Shown piece by piece: positions 1 through 8,936 of a stretch of 64,000 nucleotides of DNA. Within the stretch, counting starts at the first letter, position 1, and each line of letters opens with the position of its first letter. Origin of the DNA: Paraburkholderia monticola. GTDB lineage: Bacteria > Pseudomonadota > Gammaproteobacteria > Burkholderiales > Burkholderiaceae. Location: positions 1-64,000 of the forward strand of contig NZ_LRBG01000031.1 of the NCBI RefSeq assembly GCF_001580545.1, in the 5' to 3' direction. The notes under the pieces are model-generated. The model was not told the DNA's origin. It searched no databases and saw only the letters and a program-made list of their open reading frames with translations. Position numbers and translations under genes: made by a program.

Positions 1-532
1 GCGATATCAGGTTGTCGAGCTTCCAGTGCGCGGCGGACATCAGACCCTCCCAGACCGCGCCTTCGTCGAGTTCGCCGTCGGAGAACAGCGTGTAGACGAA
101 GGAGTCCGAAGCTTTGCGCTTCAAGCCAAGGCAGCGGCCGACCGCGATCGTGAGCCCCTGGCCGAGCGAGCCGCCCGACATTTCCATGCCCGGCGTGTAG
201 CTCGCCATGCCGGACATCGGCAGGCGGCTGTCGTCGCTGCCATAGGTTTCGAGTTCGTCGGCGGGCAGGATTCCGGCTTCGAACAGCGCCGCGTACAACG
301 CAATCGCGTAGTGGCCGTTCGACAGCAGGAAGCGGTCGCGTCCTTCCCATTCGGGGTCGTCGGCGCGGTAACGCATCGCGCCGAAGTAAGCGACGGCCAG
401 CACATCGGCGATGTCGAGCGCCTGGCCGATATAGCCCTGCCCCTGTACTTCGCCCATCAGCAACGCGTTGCGGCGGATGCGGTAGGCATGGTCGGCGAGC
501 GTGACCGACTCGGTCATGGTCTCAGTGTCCAT
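1..532 (-). CDS. Transketolase N-terminal subunit (3' end outside window)
   Basis: About 177 residues are visible; the gene runs off the left edge. The protein resembles the thiamine-diphosphate-binding half of split transketolases: an N-terminal helix with HAYRIRRNALLMG, then RFLLSNGHYAIALYA, then the glycine-rich GGSLGQGLTIAVGRCLG stretch and FSDGELDEGAVWEG, which corresponds to the start of the ThDP-binding GDGE-type motif. Transketolases move two-carbon ketol units between sugar phosphates; split forms need a C-terminal partner, expected just beyond position 1. The start at 532 is chosen because AGGAG lies six bases upstream. It lies downstream of an MFS transporter and an SDR dehydrogenase on the same strand, so a dedicated sugar or polyol pathway is more likely than the housekeeping pentose phosphate pathway. 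Confidence 0.88.
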   Translation of the reverse strand, partial: MDTETMTESVTLADHAYRIRRNALLMGEVQGQGYIGQALDIADVLAVAYFGAMRYRADDPEWEGRDRFLLSNGHYAIALYAALFEAGILPADELETYGSDDSRLPMSGMASYTPGMEMSGGSLGQGLTIAVGRCLGLKRKASDSFVYTLFSDGELDEGAVWEGLMSAAHWKLDNLIS

Positions 533-564
533 CGGTAACTCCTGTTGCAGGTCGAGAAAGAAGA

Positions 565-1890
565 TCATCGGTTCACGGATTGGGCGGGCACCCTAAAGAC
601 CAGCAGCGCCCCCAGCGTCACCGCGATGGAAATGAACATCAGCCCGGCGGTGGATTTGCCGGTCAGGTCGTTGAGCCAACCGACGATCGCCGGAGAGAAG
701 AAGCCCGCGAGATTCGCGAAGCAGTTCACGGCGGCGATGCCCGCCGCGGCGGACATGCCGCCGAGCAGCGCGGTCGGCAGCGACCAGAATTGCGACGACG
801 ACGCGAGAATGCCCGCCGACGCGACGCTCAGACACACGATCGACGCGCCGACGCTGCCGAGCAGCGGCAAGGTCGCGAAGCCCGCGGCGGCGACCAGCAT
901 CGGAATCGCCAGATGAAAGCGGCGCTCGCGGTGGCGGTCCGCACTGATACCGACGAGCGGCAGCGCGACGATCGCGCACAGATACGGAATCGCGGTGAAC
1001 AGGCCGACCCACAGCGGATCGGCGACACCGGCCTTGCGGATGATCGTGGGCAGCCAGAACGTCAGGCCGTACTGACCCAGCACCACGCAGAAGTAGATCG
1101 CCGCCATCAGCCACAGGCGTCGGTCGCGAATGAATTCGCGGATCGAGACATGCGTGACGGTCTGTTGCGCGTCGTTCGCGACGTTGCGTGCGAGCAGCGT
1201 CTTTTCCGCATCGGTCAACCACTTCGCTTTGGCGATGCCATCGTCGAGATACAGCAGAATCGCGATGCCCAGCACGAGCGACGGCACCGCTTCGAGCAGG
1301 AACAGCCATTTCCATCCCGACATCGACCACGCGCCGTGCAGCGAGTGCATGATCGCGCCGGACAGCGGCCCGCCGATGATGCCCGCGAGCGGAATCGCCA
1401 TGAAGAACAGCGACAACGCCTTGGCGCGGCGCTCCGCCGGGAACCAGTAGGTCAGATAGAGGATCACGCCGGGCGCGAAGCCGGCTTCGGCCACGCCGAG
1501 CAGAAAACGCAGCACATAAAACGCGGTGGGTGACCTGACGAACACGAAGCTCGCGGAGATGACGGCCCAGGTCAGCATGATGCGTGCGAGCCAGCGGCGC
1601 GCGCCGACGCGGTGAAGGATCAGGTTGCTCGGCACTTCGAACAGGAAGTAGCCAAGAAAGAAGATGCCGGCGCCCATCCCATACACCGTTTCGCTGAAGC
1701 GCAGATCGTTGAGCATCTGCAGCTTCGCGAAGCCGACGTTCACGCGGTCCAGATACGCGCCGAGGTAGCACAGCATCAGGAAGGGGATCAGCCGGCGGCC
1801 GACTTTCGTATAGGTGCGCGCTTCGAACGTGAGCGGGTCGCTGCGTGGCACCCGCTCGTCGGCAACGGCCGCGGTGGATTTCGCTTTCAT
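565..1890 (-). CDS. MFS transporter, anion:cation symporter (ACS) family
   Basis: A 441-residue, 12-segment major facilitator of the ACS type (tartrate, phthalate, glucarate-like organic anions). The first membrane segment carries the family signature CYLGAYLDRVNVGFAKLQM (about residues 41-59), the loop 2-3 motif is degenerate, and segment 4 holds RFLLGVAEAGFAPGVILYL followed by YWFPAERRAKA, all typical of the family. AAGG AGA upstream of position 1890 supports the start. It lies 32 bases upstream of the transketolase subunit on the same strand and about 100 bases after the SDR gene, so one transcript is likely. Substrate is probably a sugar acid or small carboxylate; the exact one cannot be read from sequence. 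Confidence 0.9.
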   Translation of the reverse strand: MKAKSTAAVADERVPRSDPLTFEARTYTKVGRRLIPFLMLCYLGAYLDRVNVGFAKLQMLNDLRFSETVYGMGAGIFFLGYFLFEVPSNLILHRVGARRWLARIMLTWAVISASFVFVRSPTAFYVLRFLLGVAEAGFAPGVILYLTYWFPAERRAKALSLFFMAIPLAGIIGGPLSGAIMHSLHGAWSMSGWKWLFLLEAVPSLVLGIAILLYLDDGIAKAKWLTDAEKTLLARNVANDAQQTVTHVSIREFIRDRRLWLMAAIYFCVVLGQYGLTFWLPTIIRKAGVADPLWVGLFTAIPYLCAIVALPLVGISADRHRERRFHLAIPMLVAAAGFATLPLLGSVGASIVCLSVASAGILASSSQFWSLPTALLGGMSAAAGIAAVNCFANLAGFFSPAIVGWLNDLTGKSTAGLMFISIAVTLGALLVFRVPAQSVNR

Positions 1891-1986
1891 CGATGTCTCC
1901 TTGGTAGGCCGCGGCAGCTCGCCGTGGCCACGTGCCCCGGATTGTGTTCCGGGTGCGTTGCTTGCGCCGTCGGGCGGCGCGCACTG

Positions 1987-2736
1987 TCAGTGAATCAGCA
2001 TGCCGCCGTTGACGTCGAGCGTGATGCCGGTGAGGTAGCTCGACAGGTCGCTCAGCAGAAACAGGCACGCGTTCGCGACATCGGCGGCATCGCCGAGCCG
2101 GCCGAGCGGAATGCCTTTGATGATGTCCTCGCGCATCGCGGGCGTCAGTTTGTCGCCGGTAATGTCCGTTTGGATGAGGCCCGGCGTGATCGAGTTCACG
2201 CGGATATGGTTCGCGCCGAATTCACGCGCCATCGCTTTCGCGAGACCGAGCACACCGGCTTTCGCGGCGCTGTAGTGCGGACCGCCGAAGATGCCGCCGC
2301 CGCGCTGCGCCGATACCGACGACATGCAGACGATGCTGCCGCCGTTCTCCTCCTGCATCGCCGGCAGCACCGCTTGCGACATATACAGCGTGCCGCGCAG
2401 ATTGACGTCGACGATCGCGTCGAAGTCCTTGCCGCCGATCTCGAGCGTGCGCACCGGCTGCGTGATGCCTGCATTGTTGACGAGACCGTCGATGCGGCCA
2501 TAGCGCTGCAGCGTCTCGCGCGCGGCCGCGACGCATGCGTCCTTGTCGGTCACGTCGCAGGCGAGACCGAGATGCGCCGCGCCGAGCTCGGCGGCTGCGC
2601 TTTGCGCGTCTTCAAGGCGCAGATCGAGGATCACGACGCGCGCGCCTTGCGCGGCCAGCGCCCGGGCAGTGGCCCGGCCGATGCCGCGTGGCGACGCTGC
2701 ACCCGTCACGATGACGGTCCGGTTCTCGAGCAACAT
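1987..2736 (-). CDS. Short-chain dehydrogenase/reductase (SDR), FabG-like
   Basis: A 249-residue classical SDR. The cofactor site is TGAASPRGIGRATA near residues 9-22, followed by NNAG, and the catalytic Ser-Tyr-Lys appears as SSVSAQRG and HYSAAKAG. The C-terminal PGLIQTDITG segment is also typical. An in-frame codon further upstream exists, but the start at 2736 has AGGAG at good distance and begins at the usual MLLENRTVIVTG. The enzyme should oxidise or reduce a hydroxyl/keto group with NAD(P). It heads the minus-strand set SDR, ACS transporter and transketolase subunit, next to a LysR gene and a divergent sugar ABC operon, suggesting a polyol or sugar-acid dehydrogenase. Confidence 0.88.
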   Translation of the reverse strand: MLLENRTVIVTGAASPRGIGRATARALAAQGARVVILDLRLEDAQSAAAELGAAHLGLACDVTDKDACVAAARETLQRYGRIDGLVNNAGITQPVRTLEIGGKDFDAIVDVNLRGTLYMSQAVLPAMQEENGGSIVCMSSVSAQRGGGIFGGPHYSAAKAGVLGLAKAMAREFGANHIRVNSITPGLIQTDITGDKLTPAMREDIIKGIPLGRLGDAADVANACLFLLSDLSSYLTGITLDVNGGMLIH

Positions 2737-2864
2737 GGTTTGTCTCCTGTGTGTTGACTGGTGCCCAGAGTGTCGGCTCACGAGGCGCCCGCATCAACGC
2801 GGAAACGCTCAGCAATGGCTGAGAAAAATTCAGATGATCGATGCGACCCGCCCCAGGCGCGAGT

Positions 2865-3758
2865 TCAGCCCCGCAAGTCGGCGGCCGCTTCGCGCTCGAT
2901 CCACGCGAGAAAGCGCTCGACGCGCGGCAGCTCCGCGTTCTGCGCCGGATAGACGAGATGATGCGCGCCGACTTCGACCGCATAGCTGCTGTCGAACACC
3001 GGCACGAGCAGTCCTTCGCGCATCTTCACCGACGCGAGCATCAGGCTTTCGAGCGCGATGCCGAGCCCGAGCGCCGCGGTTTCGAGCGACATGTACGAGC
3101 GGTCGAACGAGAAGTCGAAGGTCTTGTGCGCGGCGGTGACGCCGGTCCTGCCGAACCATTGTTTCCACTGCACGAGCGGCGACTCGGAATAGATCAGCCG
3201 ATGCGACAGCAGGTCTTCCGGCGTCTTCACCGGATGCTGTTCGAGGTACTTCGGCGACGCCAGCGGCGCGATGAACTCGCCGCGCACCGTTTTCACTTCG
3301 ACGTTGCTCCAGTTGCCGTAGCCGTGGCGCACGTCGATGTCGTAGAAGCCGTTCGAGAACGACACGTTTTCGTATGAGCAGGCGAGGTTCAGCTGGATGT
3401 CGTCGTTCGCTTGCTGGAACGACGACAGCCGCGGCAGCAGCCACATCAGACCGAAGCTCGGGCTCGAATGCACCCGCAGGATCTCGACGTCGGCGCGGCT
3501 CGATGCGCGTTCGGTCGCGCGGCTCAGGTCCGCGAGCGAGCCCGTCACGTCGACCAGATAGCGCTCGCCGGTCGGCGTCAGCACGAGCCCGCGCCCGGAG
3601 CGCTGGAACAGCGGCTGACCGATGATCGATTCGAGGTTGCTCAACTGATGGCTGACCGCCGACGCCGTCAGGCCGAGTTCATCCGCCGCGCGATTCACGC
3701 TTTTCGTGCGGGCAACGCTTTCGAACGCGATGATCGCCTTCAGCGGTGGAATGCGCAT
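2865..3758 (-). CDS. LysR-family transcriptional regulator, GcvA-like
   Basis: A 297-residue regulator with the N-terminal winged helix-turn-helix (MRIPPLKAIIAFESVARTKS; AADELGLTASAVSHQLSNLE about residues 24-43) and a C-terminal effector-binding periplasmic-protein fold. The segment LMWLLPRLSSFQQANDDIQL marks the GcvA subgroup. The translated frame is open further upstream, but the start at 3758 gives the conserved N-terminus. It sits between the minus-strand SDR/MFS/transketolase genes, with which it shares strand, and the divergent sugar ABC operon beginning at 4170, so it probably controls one or both. The intergenic region holds a perfect dyad at 3930-3948 that could be its site. Confidence 0.9.
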   Translation of the reverse strand: MRIPPLKAIIAFESVARTKSVNRAADELGLTASAVSHQLSNLESIIGQPLFQRSGRGLVLTPTGERYLVDVTGSLADLSRATERASSRADVEILRVHSSPSFGLMWLLPRLSSFQQANDDIQLNLACSYENVSFSNGFYDIDVRHGYGNWSNVEVKTVRGEFIAPLASPKYLEQHPVKTPEDLLSHRLIYSESPLVQWKQWFGRTGVTAAHKTFDFSFDRSYMSLETAALGLGIALESLMLASVKMREGLLVPVFDSSYAVEVGAHHLVYPAQNAELPRVERFLAWIEREAAADLRG

Positions 3759-3929
3759 AGTGAAATTTTTTTCAGTTGCAGTTGAAGGAAACCGGCTTGT
3801 TCGCAGGTGATGCACGCTGCCATTCTGTCCATACGCCGCACCGGTCCGGATTGCCTCACGGCAGGGACCCGCCAAGCGGCAGGCTGGAAACGTCGTTCAG
3901 GCCACGTTTTCATCACGATACCGAGAATG

Positions 3930-3948
3930 GCGCAGTGCACCACTGCGC
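3930..3948. promoter_or_regulatory. Perfect inverted repeat in divergent intergenic region (candidate operator)
   Basis: The 411-base gap 3759-4169 between the LysR gene and the sugar ABC operon contains GCGCAGTG, a three-base spacer CAC, and the exact reverse complement CACTGCGC. No other gene is evident in this gap. Position between divergent units, with no T-tract following, fits an operator better than a terminator. LysR boxes usually have the T-N11-A form with shorter arms, so binding by another regulator is possible. Confidence 0.4.
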
Positions 3949-4169
3949 AGGAGACAGACCGCCATGCATTATCTATTTTCCCCTCGCCGCGCGCGATCGT
4001 CGCGGCGTCTTCGGTAATCAAGCAAGCTTCGCTCCCGTCGTTCGCGTATTGCATCGCCTGACGGCACGCGCTGGCATTGCCGCCCTTTCCCTGTGATTCA
4101 CGCGCTGAAGCGCTGATTTTGCGCCGGCTATGCCGCGCGCTCGCCCGCTTTCGCACCTGGAGATTCGAC

Positions 4170-5693
4170 ATGGCTCAAACGCCATTCCTGTTGTCCGCCC
4201 GCTCGATCGTCAAGAGCTTCGGACCGACGCAAGTGTTGCGCGGCTTCGACCTGTCCATTGCGCGAGGCGAAGTGCACGCGTTTCTCGGCGGCAATGGCGC
4301 GGGCAAATCGACGTTGATCAAGATCATCTCCGGCCAGCACGAGCGCGATGGCGGCACGCTCGAATTCGACGGCGAAGCCCTCGGCGCAACGGTAGCCGCG
4401 CACGTCGAGGCGGGCGCGATCGCGGTCGTGAATCAGGAGCTCGCGTTGCTGCCGCATCTGTCGGTGGCGGAGAACATCGCGATGCCGCGACTGCGGCGCG
4501 CGACGCAAAAGTACAGCGAGCGCGCGGCGCAAGCGCTTGCCGTCGACGCGTTGTCGTTGATCGACCCGCACTTCGCACGCGAGTCCGCCTCCCGGCTGGT
4601 TGGCGATCTGACGCTGCACGAGCGGCAACTGGTCGAGATCGCGCGCTCGCTCGGTTCGGGCGCGCGCTTACTGCTGCTCGACGAACCCACCGCGAACCTG
4701 ACGGCCGCGGAGACGGCGCGGCTCTTCGCGGTGATCCGTAGGCTGATCGCCGAGACCGGACTCGCGGTGCTGTTCGTGTCGCACCGGATGCGCGAGATCC
4801 GCCAGATCGCAGACGTCTGCACGATCATCCGCGACGGCAAGACCGCTGTCGATCGCGTCGCGCTCGATGCGATCACGGATCGCGAGATCGTCGAATGCAT
4901 GGGCCAAAGCGTCGAGTCCGATGGGCAAACGGGTGCGGCCGCGAAGACGATCCGCACGCGCGCCGCGACCGGCGCTTCGGCCGGCGGCGCGCAACGCGAT
5001 GAAATCACCTTCGCGCAGGCGGACCTCCGCGTGACGCTGCGGCCCGGTTCGATCCTTGGACTCGCCGGCGCGCCGACCGGGCCGTCCGCGCTGATCAACG
5101 CGCTGACCGGACTCGCCGCTGAAAGCGCGTGGGACGTCGAGCGCGACGGCGCGCCGCTGCGCTTCGCGAATCCCGGCGCGGCGGCGCGCGGCGGCGTCGG
5201 CTTCATCTCGGGCGACCGCGCGAACAAAGGGATCCTCGAAACGCTGCCGATCGTCGACAACCTGATGGCCGCGCAGCGCGTCGTCGAGCGGCGAAGCGTT
5301 GCGCGCCGCGCCGAAGTGGAGCAGGGCGCGCGCCTGCTCGAAGCGCTGAACATGCGCGTGGGCTCGCAATGGGACCTACCGTCGACGCTGAGCGGCGGCA
5401 CCCAGCAAAAGCTGCTCGTCGCGCGTTGGCTCACGCTCAAACCGAAGCTGCTCGTGCTCGAAGAGCCGACCCGCGGCGTCGATATCCGCACCAAGCGCGA
5501 GATCTACGCGCTGATCCGCGAGATGGCCGCGCAGGGTTGCGCGGTGGTCTGGTGGTCGACGGAGTACGTGGAGCTCGTCGAGTTGTGCGACACCGTGCTC
5601 GCTTTCGATCTCGACGGCCGTCCCACCGGCGTGCTCACGCACGCGGACGTCAACGAAACCAATCTGGCCAACGCGACGGGCATGGCCGCCTGA
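4170..5693 (+). CDS. Sugar ABC transporter ATP-binding protein (RbsA/MglA/XylG type)
   Basis: A 507-residue duplicated ATPase of the carbohydrate uptake type 2 class. The first nucleotide-binding domain has a Walker A at about residue 40 (GGNGAGKSTL), signature region VGDLTLHERQLVEIARSL and Walker B LLLLDEPTANLT. The second domain has a degenerate Walker A (GLAGAPTGPSALINAL), as usual in this family, but keeps an intact signature LSGGTQQKLLVARWL and Walker B LLVLEEPTRGVD. The frame is open upstream to 4077; the start at 4170 gives the usual N-terminus with a GGAG eight bases ahead. It is the first gene of an operon with permease, binding protein and, after a hairpin, an amidohydrolase. It energises import of a monosaccharide or polyol across the inner membrane. 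Confidence 0.92.
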   Translation: MAQTPFLLSARSIVKSFGPTQVLRGFDLSIARGEVHAFLGGNGAGKSTLIKIISGQHERDGGTLEFDGEALGATVAAHVEAGAIAVVNQELALLPHLSVAENIAMPRLRRATQKYSERAAQALAVDALSLIDPHFARESASRLVGDLTLHERQLVEIARSLGSGARLLLLDEPTANLTAAETARLFAVIRRLIAETGLAVLFVSHRMREIRQIADVCTIIRDGKTAVDRVALDAITDREIVECMGQSVESDGQTGAAAKTIRTRAATGASAGGAQRDEITFAQADLRVTLRPGSILGLAGAPTGPSALINALTGLAAESAWDVERDGAPLRFANPGAAARGGVGFISGDRANKGILETLPIVDNLMAAQRVVERRSVARRAEVEQGARLLEALNMRVGSQWDLPSTLSGGTQQKLLVARWLTLKPKLLVLEEPTRGVDIRTKREIYALIREMAAQGCAVVWWSTEYVELVELCDTVLAFDLDGRPTGVLTHADVNETNLANATGMAA

Positions 5694-5705
5694 TCACACA
5701 TAGCA

Positions 5706-6713
5706 ATGGAGACGAACATGAAGACAGTCACTCACACGGTCGCAGCGGAGGGCCGGCAGCCAGGCAGGACCGGGCGCCGTCTGCTATCGACCTACCGCAC
5801 CGAAATCGCGATCGCCATCGCGCTGATCGTCATCGAACTGGCGGTCGGCATGATCGTGCCGGCCGCGCTGTCGGCGGGCAACATCGCGAACGTCACACAG
5901 GCGGCCGCGCCGCTCGTGATCATGGCGTTCGGCGTGCTGCTCGTGATCATCACGGGCGGCATCGATCTCTCGGTCGGCTCCGTGTTCTCGCTGACCGGCA
6001 TGGTCACCGGGCTCGCGATGGCGCATGGCTACGGGTCGATCGCGAGCAGCTTCGCGGGACTCGGCGTCGGGCTCGTGATTGGGCTCATCAATGGTGCGCT
6101 CGTCACCTTCGTCGGCCTCGCGCCGTTCGTCGTCACGCTGAGCACCTATGCGATCGCGGGCAGCCTGTCGTTCATCGTCACCGATGGCCATTCGCTGCCG
6201 ATCTCCGATCCGAACTACTACCTGCTGAACGCCGGCACGCTGATTCCCGGTCTGCCCAACTACGCGCTGTGGTGCGTGCTGCTGCTCGTCGCGATCGAGT
6301 TCTGCCTGCGCAAGGTCGTCGCGGGACGCTGGCTGTATGCCGTCGGCAGCAGCAGCTCGTCGGCGCGCGTGATCGGCATTCCGGTCAACCGCGTGCGGCT
6401 GGCGGCTTATCTGCTGTCGGGGCTGCTCGCTTCGTTCGCGGGCATCGTCAGCATCTCGTACATCAGCAATGCCGAGGCGACGGCCGGTTCGAGCCTGATG
6501 CTGCAGGCGATCGCGGCGGTCGTGATCGGCGGCGCGAGCCTGTTCGGCGGAACGGGTTCGGCGATCGGCGCGCTGCTCGGCTCGCTGATGATCACGATCA
6601 TCCAGAACGGCGCGAATCTGATCGGTGTGAACAGCTTCTGGCAGGGCACCGTGACAGGGATCGTCATTCTTATCGCGGTGCTGGTCGACCGCATTACCAA
6701 AGCACGGCGCTAA
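5706..6713 (+). CDS. Sugar ABC transporter permease (RbsC type)
   Basis: A 335-residue inner-membrane protein with about nine to ten hydrophobic segments. The family signature for ribose-type permeases is clear: GGIDLSVGSVFSLTGMV near residues 82-98, GLINGALVTFVGLAPFVVTL, and the C-terminal GGASLFGGTGSAIGALLGSL. Start at 5706 or at the second ATG (5718); the first gives the closer gap, 12 bases after the ATPase stop. The residues immediately before the first membrane segment are poorly conserved, so the start is not certain. It forms the membrane channel for the preceding ATPase and the following binding protein. Confidence 0.92.
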   Translation: METNMKTVTHTVAAEGRQPGRTGRRLLSTYRTEIAIAIALIVIELAVGMIVPAALSAGNIANVTQAAAPLVIMAFGVLLVIITGGIDLSVGSVFSLTGMVTGLAMAHGYGSIASSFAGLGVGLVIGLINGALVTFVGLAPFVVTLSTYAIAGSLSFIVTDGHSLPISDPNYYLLNAGTLIPGLPNYALWCVLLLVAIEFCLRKVVAGRWLYAVGSSSSSARVIGIPVNRVRLAAYLLSGLLASFAGIVSISYISNAEATAGSSLMLQAIAAVVIGGASLFGGTGSAIGALLGSLMITIIQNGANLIGVNSFWQGTVTGIVILIAVLVDRITKARR

Positions 6714-6746
6714 GCCGCGGCAAACACAAGCTCATAGGAGACAGAC

Positions 6747-7763
6747 ATGAACCAGATCGCACCGAAGCAGGCCCGCATGACGCGAAAGCCGTGGGGCCGC
6801 GTAGCAGCGGCAGCCGTGTTGATGGCGGCGGCCGTGGCGTCGACATCGACGTTCGCGCAGGCGAAGCAGACCGTCGCGTATATCGCGCCGTCGCTCGATA
6901 TTTCTTACTGGCAGTGGGTCGCGTATGGCGTCAAACAGCGCGCGAAGGAACTCGGCATGAACTACGTCGAGTTCACCTCGGAAAACTCGCCCGCCAAGCA
7001 GATGGACAACGTGCGCACGGCCTTGACGCGCGGCGTCGATGCGATCGTGATGGGACCGGTGAGTTCGACCAGCACGCCGCCGGTGCTGCGGGTGCTGAAA
7101 GAGAAGTCGGTGCCGATCGCGTTTACCGGGATCGGACCGCAGGCCGGGCAGACCGATTTCACGTCGGCCGTCACGGCGAACAACTACGAAACCGGCAAGG
7201 CGCAAGGCTCGTACGTGTGCAAGCTCGCCAAGGAGCGCGGCGGCAACAAGATCGCGATGTTGTCGCTGCCGCAGGACCGTGAGAACGCGCAGAAATACAT
7301 GAAGGGCGCGCAGGAATCGTTCAAGGCCGATGGCTGCGTACTCGCGCAGGTGCTGGAGACGCATGGCCTGACCGTCAACGAGGCGGTCTCGCAAGCCAAC
7401 GACATTCTGACGGCGCATCCCGACGTCAAGGCGATCTATGGCATGTACGACGAAGCCGCGACCGGCGCGGCGAAGGCGCTGCAAACGCGCGGGCTGACCG
7501 GCAAGGTCGCGGTCGTGACCGCGGACGGCAGCCCGACGACGATCCGTCTGCTGCGCGACGGTTCGATCCAGGGCATCTTCTTGCAGGAAGCGGTCGGACA
7601 GGGCATCGACGCCACCACGCAGGTGTTCAACGCACTGAACCACAAGCCGACGACGCAGCAACTCGCGTTGAAGGAACCGCTCGTCACCAAGGACACGATC
7701 GACCAGCCCGACGCGCAGGCCACCGTCAAGCGCGTCTATCCGCCTTCGGCCGGCAACTATTGA
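6747..7763 (+). CDS. Sugar ABC transporter periplasmic binding protein
   Basis: A 338-residue periplasmic-binding protein of the ribose/galactose cluster (Peripla_BP_4 fold). A positively charged start (MTRKPWGR) is followed by an alanine-rich hydrophobic stretch and a cleavage site after TFAQA, near residue 31. The mature domain begins TVAYIAPSLDISYWQWVAYG and contains the typical DAIVMGPVSS and YDEAATGAAKAL elements. GGAGACAGAC precedes the start. Third gene of the importer operon; a 9-bp hairpin follows the stop, which may lower expression of the downstream amidohydrolase relative to the transporter. Ligand unknown. Confidence 0.92.
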   Translation: MNQIAPKQARMTRKPWGRVAAAAVLMAAAVASTSTFAQAKQTVAYIAPSLDISYWQWVAYGVKQRAKELGMNYVEFTSENSPAKQMDNVRTALTRGVDAIVMGPVSSTSTPPVLRVLKEKSVPIAFTGIGPQAGQTDFTSAVTANNYETGKAQGSYVCKLAKERGGNKIAMLSLPQDRENAQKYMKGAQESFKADGCVLAQVLETHGLTVNEAVSQANDILTAHPDVKAIYGMYDEAATGAAKALQTRGLTGKVAVVTADGSPTTIRLLRDGSIQGIFLQEAVGQGIDATTQVFNALNHKPTTQQLALKEPLVTKDTIDQPDAQATVKRVYPPSAGNY

Positions 7764-7790
7764 ACGTGAGCCGAACGTAACGCGATGCGA

Positions 7791-7813
7791 GCCGTCCACG
7801 CGAGGTGGACGGC
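7791..7813 (+). terminator. Stem-loop after the ABC operon
   Basis: GCCGTCCAC, loop GCGAG, then GTGGACGGC: a perfect nine-pair GC-rich stem followed by GTTTCGCT rather than a clean T-run. It lies 28 bases after the binding-protein stop and overlaps the earliest possible GTG start of the next gene, which argues for the later start at 7850. It may be a weak terminator or an attenuator/processing hairpin. Confidence 0.5.
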
Positions 7814-7849
7814 GTTTCGCTCCCATCATTCGTGAGACCCGGAGACACC

Positions 7850-8746
7850 GTGGACAACCTGCCTATCATCGACCCACACCATCATCTTTTCGATCTGAAG
7901 ACCGGCAACTATCCCTGGCTGCAAGGCCCGATGCTCGAGCGCGTGTTCGGCGACTATTCGGCGATCCGCAAGGACTATCTGATCGACGACTTTCTCGCCG
8001 ACATCAAGAATCAGAACGTCGTGAAGACGGTGCATCTGCAGGTCGAATACGATCACAACGACCCGGTCGCCGAAACGCGCTGGCTGCAAGGCGTCGCCGA
8101 CAAGCATGGCTACCCTCATGGCATCGTCGGTTTCGCCGATCTGTCTGCGCCGGACGTGCAGTCGGTGATCGAAGCGCATTGCGAATTTCCGAATGTGCGT
8201 GGCATCCGTCAATGCCTGAATTTCCATCGCGATCCGGTGAAGACCTTCATCGACAATCCGCATCTGATCAGCGACGGGCAGTGGCGACGCGGTTATGCGC
8301 TGCTCAAGCGCTACGACCTGTCGTTCGATCTGCAGCTGTACTACACGCAAATGGAGGAAGCGGTCGCGTTGGCGCGCGAATTCCCGGATACCCCGATCGT
8401 GCTCAATCACACGGGCATGCCGGTGGACCGTACGCCGGGCGAAATAGAAGGCTGGAAGAAAGCGATGAAGCTGCTCGCGAGCGCGCCGAACGTTTCGTGC
8501 AAGATTTCGGGCCTTGGCATGGGCGACTGGAAGTGGACCGTCGACAGCATTCGCCCCTACGTGCTGCATGCGATCGAAGCGTTCGGCGTCGAGCGCTGCA
8601 TGTTCGCGAGCAACTTTCCGGTCGATAAGCTGTTCAGCAGTTACGACGCGGTCTTCAATGCGTTCAAGGCGATTACGAAAGACTTTTCAGCGCAGGAGCG
8701 GCGTGCGCTGTTTCATGACAACGCGGAGCGGGTTTATCGGCTTTGA
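7850..8746 (+). CDS. Amidohydrolase-superfamily lactonase-like protein (COG3618 type)
   Basis: A 298-residue TIM-barrel metal-dependent hydrolase. The N-terminal IIDPHHHLFDL holds the metal-binding HxH, followed by NYPWLQG, a hallmark of the family of fuconolactonase, rhamnonolactonase, muconolactone and 2-pyrone-4,6-dicarboxylate hydrolases. Later elements are VLNHTGMPVDRT and FASNFPVDKLFSSY near the C-terminus, where the last metal ligand is usually Asp; here SNFPVD. The GTG at 7850 is preferred because GGAGACACC precedes it; an upstream in-frame GTG lies inside a hairpin. Placed after a sugar importer and near sugar dehydrogenase-like genes, hydrolysis of a sugar lactone formed after oxidation is the likely role. 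Confidence 0.85.
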   Translation: MDNLPIIDPHHHLFDLKTGNYPWLQGPMLERVFGDYSAIRKDYLIDDFLADIKNQNVVKTVHLQVEYDHNDPVAETRWLQGVADKHGYPHGIVGFADLSAPDVQSVIEAHCEFPNVRGIRQCLNFHRDPVKTFIDNPHLISDGQWRRGYALLKRYDLSFDLQLYYTQMEEAVALAREFPDTPIVLNHTGMPVDRTPGEIEGWKKAMKLLASAPNVSCKISGLGMGDWKWTVDSIRPYVLHAIEAFGVERCMFASNFPVDKLFSSYDAVFNAFKAITKDFSAQERRALFHDNAERVYRL

Positions 8747-8936
8747 TGCGGGCGAAGCGGGTGGCGCTTGAGTCGTCGCTCGCTTAGGTGGTACTGAAGA
8801 AAATGAATCCGTCTACCAGATCAATCTGAATTGCATATCGCCGTTATTGTCGTGCAACAAGTTAACACTAGTTAACTCTTTCGAATCCCCTGCAGCGTTA
8901 TCTTTCTTGCTAGGTAAAGAATGATCGCTGCGGAAA

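Noticed and set aside
7805..7850. Earlier GTG start for the lactonase-like gene
   Set aside because: It lies inside the stem of the hairpin at 7791-7813; GGAG is placed for the GTG at 7850.
8861..8876. GTTAAC-ACTA-GTTAAC in front of the secretion scar
   Set aside because: Each half is itself palindromic and short; no gene of known control follows.
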